NCBI RefSeq assembly: GCF_004770765.1
Contig: NZ_RQFK01000015.1
Coordinates: 1-8,597 of the forward strand
Length of the DNA: 8,597 nt
Reading direction: 5' to 3'
From: Leptospira noumeaensis
GTDB taxonomy: Bacteria; Spirochaetota; Leptospiria; Leptospirales; Leptospiraceae
Part shown: positions 1-4,942 of the stretch, one piece after another
Layout: each line of letters starts with the position of its first letter
Numbering within the stretch: the first letter of the stretch is position 1
Notes under the pieces: generated by a model
What the model was told of the DNA's origin: nothing
Database searches by the model: none
What the model saw: only the letters and a program-made list of their open reading frames with translations
Made by a program: the position numbers and the translations under genes

Positions 1-94
1 AAGCCAAGAAAGGTTACTAAAAAGCGTTACCCTTCTCATGCCGCTTAATCGTTACCTATCTCTTGAAGTCATACCCTAAAATTATATCAAAAAA
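1..94. other. Leader of the first gene; cassette left end not visible
   Basis: No attC end (CTAGTTCGTTA) occurs here. The cassette start predicted from the complement of the terminal attC at 945-953, beginning GTTATACGCT, is also absent, so the cassette carrying the first gene begins upstream of the window. The stretch is open in one frame to a TAA at 46-48 and in another to a TAA at 77-79. Either could be the tail of an upstream gene in the same cassette, but neither can be supported. The last 20 bases are A-rich with no clear Shine-Dalgarno sequence. Confidence 0.4.
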
Positions 95-934
95 ATGAAA
101 TTAACAAAAATAATAACAATTCTCATCATAAGTTTCTCTTTCCAAAGGCAACTTTTATCACAAAATAATTATGATAAGAGAAAGTTCTTCATTGAATTAA
201 CTGCTGCTCAGTCATTTTTAATTCCTAACACGAACCTACACAAAATTGATAACAATGTAATGAACAAAAACAATGACTTTTACAATCGTCACGAAGTTAT
301 TGGAGATACAACATCTGTATATGGAACACAAGAAGAAAAATTTGCTAGCTTTTATACTTTTCAAAACTCCCCAAAGCCTAAATTAAAAAGTCAATCTTTT
401 GCTTTATTTAGCGAATATTTATTTAATCCTAAATTTGGATTAGGATTAAGTTTAAATAACATTAATTTTCAAGCTGATAATCTTAGTCAGACGCGATTCG
501 ATAACAATCTTATCTATGATAATGAGAAAAGATTTTTCGGAAATCCGGCGATTCGCGAAAACGCTATCCTAAGGGAAATTCTTTTACCCTATGACACTAA
601 ATCAAATAATAAATTTTTACAATTAGTTACAATAGGAATTCACTTTGCTTATCACTTCATCTCTCATCCAATTTTTGATCCTTATATTAGAGTTGGATTC
701 GGGTATGGAAGAAACATTGAAGATATGGCAATTATTTACCAGTCAACATTAAGTGCAGGTTCTAGATTTTTCTTATCAGAAAACTTTTATCTATTAGTTG
801 AAGCAATGGCAACAAATTATGATGCTTACAAAGTTCCTGACTCTACCCTCTTTGAATCTAAAAGCAAACAAATGGCACATATTTGGTCTATTCAAGAATA
901 TTCTGCAAAATTTGGATTAGGTGTTGCGTTTTAA
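95..934 (+). CDS. Predicted outer-membrane beta-barrel protein (hypothetical)
   Basis: A 279-residue protein with an N-terminal signal peptide: Lys at 2 and 5, a hydrophobic core at about 6-16, and probable cleavage near residues 20-23 (LLSQ). The mature part has alternating, aromatic-rich segments typical of transmembrane beta strands, for example around 101-109, 113-121, 174-188, 195-205 and 231-240. It ends in AKFGLGVAF; a terminal Phe in such a strand is the usual sorting signal of barrels inserted by the BAM machinery. Residues 45-98 are polar and probably form a loop or periplasmic stretch. No enzyme motif is visible and the exact family is not recognised. The ATG follows an A-tract without a good ribosome-binding site. 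The stop lies 12 bases before the attC R'' box, so this is cassette cargo. Export and barrel character are likely; function is unknown. Confidence 0.75.
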   Translation: MKLTKIITILIISFSFQRQLLSQNNYDKRKFFIELTAAQSFLIPNTNLHKIDNNVMNKNNDFYNRHEVIGDTTSVYGTQEEKFASFYTFQNSPKPKLKSQSFALFSEYLFNPKFGLGLSLNNINFQADNLSQTRFDNNLIYDNEKRFFGNPAIRENAILREILLPYDTKSNNKFLQLVTIGIHFAYHFISHPIFDPYIRVGFGYGRNIEDMAIIYQSTLSAGSRFFLSENFYLLVEAMATNYDAYKVPDSTLFESKSKQMAHIWSIQEYSAKFGLGVAF

Positions 935-946
935 ACGCAGTCCAGC

Positions 947-1109
947 GTATAACAACGGCTAACCGCTGCGCTTCGGCACTTGCGGCCTCGCTTGGTCTGC
1001 GACACATAGGCTTCTGGCACTCCTCTTGCTTACGCAAGCGTCGTTCCAGTCCCTAACGTCCCGTCGGGACTCAGGGCCAGCCTACGTCGGTTAGTCTAGT
1101 TCGTTAGTT
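947..1109 (+). repeat. attC site 0 (end of the first cassette)
   Basis: Integron attC-like element. R'' is GTATAAC at 947-953 and R' is GTTAGTT at 1103-1109, with the expected cut between G1103 and T1104. The inner L boxes are CTAACCG near 959-965 and CGGTTAG at 1088-1094. Inside are further hairpins: CTTGC/GCAAG at 1025-1038, and CCCT-AAC-GTCCC paired with GGGAC-TC-AGGG at 1051-1076. The element is G+C-rich in an A+T-rich surrounding. It is of the same subtype as the copies at 3992, 6227 and 7581. Confidence 0.9.
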
Positions 1110-1437
1110 GCAATGTGCAGAATTTCGTTCTCGCCAGGTTCGTTTTTTCTTGCTTTTTTCTATTAAGTGAAGATTGATACAAAAGATTAATTTGATCGGT
1201 CTTGTTTGTTTAAGTTTTCTCAAAAATGATTTACTCTGCACTGTTTGTTGATGTTCTCTGGTGGACTTCCAGTTCTTTCTTATCAGAAATCATTTCTCGA
1301 CGCGCACACTGCAACTAACAGCGTCTTAACGCTTCACTTCGGCACTCACGGCCTCGTTCGGCCTTCGGCAAATTTCCCGATCTCCCTAACGCCTACTACG
1401 CAGGCTCAGGGCGGGAAACTTCGTCAAGACTAGTTCG
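1104..1437 (+). mobile_element. Gene cassette A (334 bp, no convincing gene)
   Basis: This cassette fills most of the gene-free stretch between 934 and 1475. Its start (GTTAGTTGCAATGTGC at 1103-1118) is the reverse complement of its end at 1304-1319, apart from the fixed mismatch at position 11. The interior is T-rich on the top strand, unlike the A-rich leaders of the other cassettes. It holds only very short open frames: 17 codons from ATG 1113, 30 codons from ATG 1226, and 20 codons on the minus strand from 1293 to 1231. None has strong translation signals. It may be a non-coding cassette, a promoter or small-RNA carrier, or a decayed one. Confidence 0.85.
1226..1318 (+). CDS. Possible 30-residue micro-ORF of cassette A
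   Basis: ATG 1226 opens a 30-codon frame, MIYSALFVDVLWWTSSS followed by FLSEIISRRAHCN. Its TAA (1316-1318) falls exactly inside the TAAC of the attC R'' box. The first 25 residues are fairly hydrophobic and could span or touch a membrane. The stop position matches the layout of normal cassettes, whose genes end at or just before R''. Against it: there is no Shine-Dalgarno sequence (the upstream bases are TTTTCTCAAAA), the length is near chance level, and no family is recognised. It is listed only as the best coding candidate in this cassette. Confidence 0.2.
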   Translation: MIYSALFVDVLWWTSSSFLSEIISRRAHCN

Positions 1438-1443
1438 TTATGC
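1313..1443 (+). repeat. attC site 1 (end of cassette A; short form)
   Basis: R'' is AACTAAC at 1313-1319 and R' is GTTATGC at 1437-1443; the cut is between G1437 and T1438. The L boxes GTCTTAACG and CGTCAAGAC pair with one mismatch. At about 131 bases it is some 30 shorter than its siblings. It lacks the GCAAG hairpin, and the GTCCCG/CGGGAC stem is replaced by GCCT/AGGC, still flanked by CCCTAAC and TCAGGG, which is a compensatory change. Confidence 0.88.
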
Positions 1444-2378
1444 GAAATATCATAAAAAGGAAAGTTTAAAAAAGATGTCTTTCAACTTATTTTTTCAAGA
1501 ATTTGCTCAAACAAGAGCTAAAAACTTAGTAAATGAATCCGAAAATTTAACTTCCATAACTCATAACGGTTTGAAGGGTTCTCTTCGTGAGCATATTCTA
1601 ATTAATTTTTTAAAGGATTTTTTACCAATTAACTATGAAATTGGGAAAGGTCAAATCCAAGATGTATTCAATAATAATTCCTCAGAATCGGATTTAATTA
1701 TATGGCAAAAAGATTTGCTTCCGCCAATTTTATTAGATGAACGTATGGGTATTTTCCCTTATGAGTCATGTAGATATTGGATAGAAGTTAAAACTAAAAC
1801 TACAAGGGCAGAACTGATAAATTCAATTGAAAAAGTAGAAACATTAATGAGACTTAGACCTTTAGAAAATTACGACCCACCTTGGCTACCACAAGTATTA
1901 CCAGCATATTTTTCCTACTCATCTGATTTAACTAGTGATGATGAATTTTCTAGATTTATAGATATTAACCCTAATTATTATCACAATCCGCCATTTGTAG
2001 CCCTTTGTATCGTAGGGAAAGGTTATTGGACTTTTTTCGATCATTTACCTAATGGAAAGAAATGGTTATTCTTTTATCCTAATGATTCATGCTACGAAGT
2101 AATTTCCTTTCTCGCAGGAATATTGAATACACTAGCAGGTAGAAATAAGCCATCTTTTGGATATTATATTCTTGAACCAGAAGCGAATAATAAGGGAATA
2201 TTTTTGTAGAATATGATACTTCGCATAACAGCGCCTTCCCGCTACGTTTCGGCACAAGGCCTCACTCGGCCTGCGGCAAATTCCCTTCCGTCACGCTTCT
2301 TGCTACGCAAGAAGTCGCGCCGACGCCAACGCCTCTTCCAGAGGCTCGGCTACAGGGAACTTCGGGAAGGCTAGTTCG
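1438..2378 (+). mobile_element. Gene cassette B (DUF6602-like gene)
   Basis: The cassette start at 1437-1454 (GTTATGCGAAATATCATA) is complementary to the cassette end at 2212-2229 over 18 positions, except A versus G at position 11. It carries one gene with a 37-base leader. Confidence 0.9.
1475..2209 (+). CDS. DUF6602-like protein, possible PD-(D/E)XK nuclease
   Basis: A 244-residue cytoplasmic protein without signal peptide or membrane segment. Residues 32-60 (GLKGSLREHILINFLKDFLP, then YEIGKGQI) match the opening of the DUF6602 family as I know it: a conserved G-xxRE helix, then LP and a G-x-G strand. The rest fits a restriction-endonuclease-like core: Glu39 in the first helix, Asp73 in SESDLIIW, Glu97 in the FPYES segment and Glu104-Val-Lys106 in WIEVKTK. 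This resembles the D...ExK catalytic signature, but nuclease activity is inferred and not established for the family. DUF6602 proteins are often found in accessory and defence-rich DNA. The chosen ATG has AAGGAAAG 12-18 bases upstream, somewhat far. The stop is 13 bases before the R'' box. The family call is fairly secure, the activity uncertain. Confidence 0.75.
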   Translation: MSFNLFFQEFAQTRAKNLVNESENLTSITHNGLKGSLREHILINFLKDFLPINYEIGKGQIQDVFNNNSSESDLIIWQKDLLPPILLDERMGIFPYESCRYWIEVKTKTTRAELINSIEKVETLMRLRPLENYDPPWLPQVLPAYFSYSSDLTSDDEFSRFIDINPNYYHNPPFVALCIVGKGYWTFFDHLPNGKKWLFFYPNDSCYEVISFLAGILNTLAGRNKPSFGYYILEPEANNKGIFL

Positions 2379-2384
2379 TTATAC
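2223..2384 (+). repeat. attC site 2 (end of cassette B)
   Basis: R'' is GCATAAC at 2223-2229 and R' is GTTATAC at 2378-2384; the cut is between G2378 and T2379. The L boxes GCCTTCCCG and CGGGAAGGC pair perfectly, replacing the CTAACCG/CGGTTAG pair of other copies. The inner hairpins are also rebuilt with compensating changes: CTTCTTGC/GCAAGAAG, and GCC-AAC-GCCTC paired with GAGGC-TC-GGC. Confidence 0.9.
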
Positions 2385-3251
2385 GCAATAGGTCTAAATT
2401 TAATGACTAATAAAGCAAAATGTTATTATTGTGGAAAAGAAGCAACGTCCAGAGAACATATCCCACCACAGTCTTTTTTTCCAAGCAATCAAAAACTTGA
2501 TTTAGTTACAATTCCATCATGCGAAGAACATAATTCCAAGAAATCAAACAAAGACGAATATGTAAGAAATTACATAACAATTCACCGTTCAGTGAAAAAA
2601 TCAGGATACGAAAAATTTGAGGAAAAAAGTAGAAAGGCATTCAAAAGAAATAAATCCTTAGCGTTATCAGTAGAAAATGCCGAAAAGGCAACACTCGACG
2701 GAGAAGAAACAGGTATTTTTTTAGTTAAAAAAGCAAACTTTGATGAATTCTTTGACCACCTAGCTTCTGGTATATTTTATTTTTTAACCAATAAAATTTT
2801 TAATGGAAAATGGATAATTCATCCAATCTCTTTTTATGAAGATAGGGAACTCTACGAAAAAAATGTTCCTAATGTAGAAAAAATAATTAATAGCTATAAA
2901 AATATTATAAAAAATACAAACCTAAAGAAAATACCTGAATTCAAAAATGAAAAAGTATTTATACCTCAATACTATAAAGAAGAAAATAATGAGAAAATTA
3001 GCATCTTTTTAAATTTAACATTTTATGAGGGATTTATAGTTTTTATTTTAGGCGAGTATGATAAAAAGGATCCAAAATAAAGACCTACTGCGTATAACAG
3101 CAGGGAAACGCTGCGCTTCGGCACTTACGGCCTCGCTTGGCCTGCGGCACATTCCCTTTCTGTCACTCGCTCGCATACGCAAGCTACGTGCCAGTCCCTA
3201 ACGTCCCGTTACCGGGACTCAGGGTCAGGGAACGTCGTCTCCCCTAGTTCG
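2379..3251 (+). mobile_element. Gene cassette C (HNH-like gene)
   Basis: The start at 2378-2395 (GTTATACGCAATAGGTCT) is complementary to the end at 3081-3098 over 18 positions, except the fixed position-11 mismatch. It carries one gene with a leader of only 24 bases. Confidence 0.9.
2403..3080 (+). CDS. HNH-type endonuclease-like protein
   Basis: A 225-residue soluble protein. Residues 7-53 form a zinc-bound HNH-like module: Cys7-x2-Cys10, then REHIPP with His19, then PSCEEHN with Cys40, His43 and Asn44, and a downstream KDEYVRN. The layout C-x2-C ... (R/K)(E/D)H-x-PP ... P-S-C-x2-(C/H)-N is shared by a broad group of small bacterial HNH proteins. Here His43 stands where many relatives have the fourth cysteine, so metal binding may be altered. 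The remaining 170 residues are Lys-rich and not recognised. HNH proteins cut or nick DNA in phage, restriction and mobile-element settings; the substrate here is unknown. The ATG lies only 24 bases inside the cassette with no Shine-Dalgarno sequence (TCTAAATTTA precedes it). The stop is 11 bases before the R'' box. Confidence 0.78.
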   Translation: MTNKAKCYYCGKEATSREHIPPQSFFPSNQKLDLVTIPSCEEHNSKKSNKDEYVRNYITIHRSVKKSGYEKFEEKSRKAFKRNKSLALSVENAEKATLDGEETGIFLVKKANFDEFFDHLASGIFYFLTNKIFNGKWIIHPISFYEDRELYEKNVPNVEKIINSYKNIIKNTNLKKIPEFKNEKVFIPQYYKEENNEKISIFLNLTFYEGFIVFILGEYDKKDPK

Positions 3252-3257
3252 TTATAT
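3092..3257 (+). repeat. attC site 3 (end of cassette C)
   Basis: R'' is GTATAAC at 3092-3098 and R' is GTTATAT at 3251-3257; the cut is between G3251 and T3252. The L boxes are GGGAAACG and CGTCTCCC, pairing with one mismatch. The inner CCCTAAC-GTCCCG-TTAC-CGGGAC-TCAGGG hairpin is intact. Confidence 0.9.
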
Positions 3258-3410
3258 GAAATCGTGCCTACATGTATTAATCATAAAGAATTCTCTTTTT
3301 AAAATCGAAAAATAATGAACTTAATTGAAATATATCAATGAACCAATAAATATAAACATTCCTACGTATTTTTTAATCTATATCAGTTATTTATATATTT
3401 ATCAACTTAC

Positions 3411-3416
3411 AAAAGG
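3411..3416 (+). promoter_or_regulatory. Probable ribosome-binding site for a TTG start
   Basis: AAAAGG lies 11 bases before TTG 3428. It is the main reason for choosing that start, because the frame has no ATG until residue 109. The frame is open upstream to a TAA at 3374-3376, so a slightly longer protein starting from ATT or ATA cannot be excluded. Confidence 0.4.
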
Positions 3417-3427
3417 CAAACACAGCA

Positions 3428-3928
3428 TTGTTAATACTGAACAATAAATTCAATTTAACGCGATTTATTACGAATTTATTTAAAAGAAAAGAACCTAACC
3501 ACTTATCAAATTTCTCAAAATGGATCAAAGTATGCGACGAAATTCTCAGCAGTATATATCCACCTCTTAGCTCTTCATTTGAAATTACTGAGGATGAACT
3601 AGAAAGAGACTCTAAACTAGATTTTTCAACATTCAAAAACTGGCAGTTGGTTTGTGAAGAAATATTAGATACGGAGCATAGCCATATTTATTACCAGAAA
3701 TGTTACAATGAATTGTTAATTCGAGGGAAATCTGAAGATGAAATATTCAAAATGAGGAAATTTGCATGGCTGACTGCTGGTTGGCTAAATTACGAACAAA
3801 TGTTTTGGGAATGGATTGAGCTAGATGAAAAAGATATCAAAATGGCCATTGAATTCCAATATAGTTCATCAATAATTAATTTAAACAAGAGAAATGAATT
3901 ACTAGATTTTTTAGAGTTACACAAATGA
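3428..3928 (+). CDS. Hypothetical protein with a duplicated W-x3-C-(D/E)-E-I-L motif
   Basis: A 166-residue soluble acidic protein of unrecognised family. It contains two related segments exactly 40 residues apart, FSKWIKVCDEIL at 29-40 and FKNWQLVCEEIL at 69-80, suggesting an internal duplication of a short helical unit. A second conserved-looking block lies at 109-133 (MRKFAWLTAGWLNYEQMF followed by WEWIELD), rich in Trp and aromatic residues and followed by a Lys/Leu-rich helix to the end. There is no signal peptide or membrane segment. The start is TTG, supported by AAAAGG upstream. The stop TGA overlaps an ATG (ATGA, 3925-3928) that opens a frame running into the attC. The size, acidity and Trp content would suit a small immunity or adaptor protein, but this is only an impression. 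Confidence 0.7.
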   Translation: MLILNNKFNLTRFITNLFKRKEPNHLSNFSKWIKVCDEILSSIYPPLSSSFEITEDELERDSKLDFSTFKNWQLVCEEILDTEHSHIYYQKCYNELLIRGKSEDEIFKMRKFAWLTAGWLNYEQMFWEWIELDEKDIKMAIEFQYSSSIINLNKRNELLDFLELHK

Positions 3929-3991
3929 CATCATTATCCCTTGGCGTCTACGAACTTTGGCAAGATTATACAATAGAAGCGGCACGACTTC

Positions 3992-4157
3992 ATATAACAG
4001 CGACTAACCGCTTCACTTCGGGACTTACGCCCTCGTTCGGTCTGCGACACATAGGCTTTTGTCACTCCTCTTGCTTGCGCAAGCGTCGTGCCAATCCCTA
4101 ACGTCCCGTTACCGGGACTCAGGGCCAGCCTACGTCGGTTAGTCTAGTTCGTTATGC
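3992..4157 (+). repeat. attC site 4 (end of cassette D)
   Basis: R'' is ATATAAC at 3992-3998 and R' is GTTATGC at 4151-4157; the cut is between G4151 and T4152. The L boxes GACTAACCG and CGGTTAGTC pair perfectly. The next stem uses CATAGGC and GCCTACG. The distal hairpin is GTCCCG-TTAC-CGGGAC. The R'' box lies 63 bases after the gene's stop, the longest gap in this window. Confidence 0.9.
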
Positions 4158-4161
4158 GTAA

Positions 4162-4191
4162 TTGCTTAAATTAATACTTAATTATTAAAAT
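4162..4191 (+). promoter_or_regulatory. Weak candidate promoter in the leader of cassette E
   Basis: TTGCTT (4162-4167) and TAAAAT (4186-4191) are separated by 18 bases and resemble -35 and -10 boxes, the second matching the consensus at 5 of 6 bases. Transcription would start roughly 10 bases before the ATG. In sequence this A+T-rich, such matches are common by chance. Confidence 0.18.
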
Positions 4192-4207
4192 ATAAGAAAA
4201 AATCCAA

Positions 4208-4756
4208 ATGAAACAAATCACTTTTAATGTATATTTACAATTCAAAGAAGAATTTGCCACTTATAAAGAAATACAGTTTATAAAAGAAAATAATGACTAT
4301 TTTCATCAATTTAATGCAGATCAGTTAAAAAGCATTCTTTATCCATACAAACCAGTAATTCTGGTAAACAGATTCGAAGAAGACAAATGCAGAAAGTTAA
4401 TCCAAAATAACTCCCAATTAATAATAATCCTCGATGACAGAAGTCCAACTTTAAAAAATAATCGTGTTATTACTGATGACTTAATAGCTAAAGATACTTT
4501 TAACAACTATCTCATTGAAATGTCTAAATCTCTGAATGACGATTTCTATACAATTGTTCAAATTAATGACATGAATAATTTCTGCATTTGCTATTTTCGT
4601 AATAACAAATATTTGATATCTTCTGATGATTCAGATCAAATATTTGGAAACGGACCTTTAATTCTAAATAAATATTCTGGAAAAATCTATAAAACTGGCT
4701 CAGCAAATCCAGAAAAAGATATAAAAGAATTTGAAAAACTTTATTTCCCTCATTAG
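4208..4756 (+). CDS. Imm35/YrhB-like immunity-type protein (tentative)
   Basis: A 182-residue soluble protein. The C-terminal third, residues 125-178, reads as three short strands (FCICYFRNNKYLISS), then an acidic turn, then IFGNGPLILNKYSGKIYKTG and a helix DIKEFEKLY. The G-N-G-P-(I/L)-(I/L)-V/N-x-x-(S/T)-G-x-(I/V) pattern at 147-160 is the hallmark of the YrhB/Imm35 group, small proteins predicted to neutralise polymorphic toxins in the same cell. The N-terminal 110 residues are not recognised and make the protein longer than typical members, so a two-part protein is possible. No toxin is seen in the same cassette, so it would be an orphan immunity gene. The ATG lies in an A-rich leader without a clear ribosome-binding site. 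The fold assignment is moderate, the role inferred. Confidence 0.6.
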   Translation: MKQITFNVYLQFKEEFATYKEIQFIKENNDYFHQFNADQLKSILYPYKPVILVNRFEEDKCRKLIQNNSQLIIILDDRSPTLKNNRVITDDLIAKDTFNNYLIEMSKSLNDDFYTIVQINDMNNFCICYFRNNKYLISSDDSDQIFGNGPLILNKYSGKIYKTGSANPEKDIKEFEKLYFPH

Positions 4757-4778
4757 TAATTACAAACAACGCAACTAC

Positions 4779-4942
4779 GCATAACAGCGTCTACTCACTT
4801 CGCTTCGGCACTGCGGCCTCGCTCGGGCTACGCCACATTTCCCTTCTGGCATTCGCCTTGCTTACGCAAGCTACATGCCAGTCCCTAACGTCCCGGACGG
4901 GACTCAGGGTCGGGAAACGTCGAGTAGACTAGTTCGTTAACC
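4779..4942 (+). repeat. attC site 5 (end of cassette E)
   Basis: R'' is GCATAAC at 4779-4785 and R' is GTTAACC at 4936-4942; the cut is between G4936 and T4937. The L boxes GTCTACTC and GAGTAGAC pair perfectly and differ from every other copy. CTTGC-TTAC-GCAAG and the CCCTAAC-GTCCCG / CGGGAC-TCAGGG hairpin are conserved. Confidence 0.9.

Larger units (their letters stand above)
3252..4151 (+). mobile_element. Gene cassette D (unknown gene, long leader)
   Basis: The start at 3251-3268 (GTTATATGAAATCGTGCC) is complementary to the end at 3981-3998 over 18 positions, except the fixed position-11 mismatch. The 176-base leader is the longest in the window. It is very A+T-rich and contains a weak promoter-like pair, TTGAAA at 3325-3330 and TATAAA at 3351-3356, with a poor 20-base spacing. 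It also holds an 8-codon frame from ATG 3314 that is not credible as a gene. Confidence 0.9.
4152..4936 (+). mobile_element. Gene cassette E (Imm35/YrhB-like gene)
   Basis: The start at 4151-4165 (GTTATGCGTAATTGC) is complementary to the end at 4771-4785 over 15 positions, except the fixed position-11 mismatch. It carries one gene with a 56-base leader. Confidence 0.9.

Noticed and set aside
1051..1076. Rho-independent terminator from the GTCCC/GGGAC hairpin
   Set aside because: No T-run follows the hairpin in any copy, and it is embedded in a larger fold.
947..1109. REP/BIME-type palindromic repeats, CRISPR array or MITEs
   Set aside because: The units are long (131-166 bases), always in one orientation and always at cassette ends. 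The flanks covary across whole gene units, which fits attC and not REP, CRISPR or target-duplicating elements.
1245..1433. 62-codon + strand frame starting at TTG
   Set aside because: It runs through almost all of attC site 1, has no ribosome-binding site, and its C-terminal half is only translated attC sequence.
2223..2384. tRNA or other classical structured RNA in the G+C-rich repeats
   Set aside because: No cloverleaf, anticodon arm or TTCGA-type T-loop in the right spacing; the fold is explained as attC.
3391..3636. 81-codon minus-strand frame
   Set aside because: It overlaps the cassette D gene on the opposite strand; low-complexity Ser run and no independent signals.
4563..4769. 68-codon minus-strand frame
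   Set aside because: Antisense shadow of the Imm35-like gene, against the orientation of every cassette.
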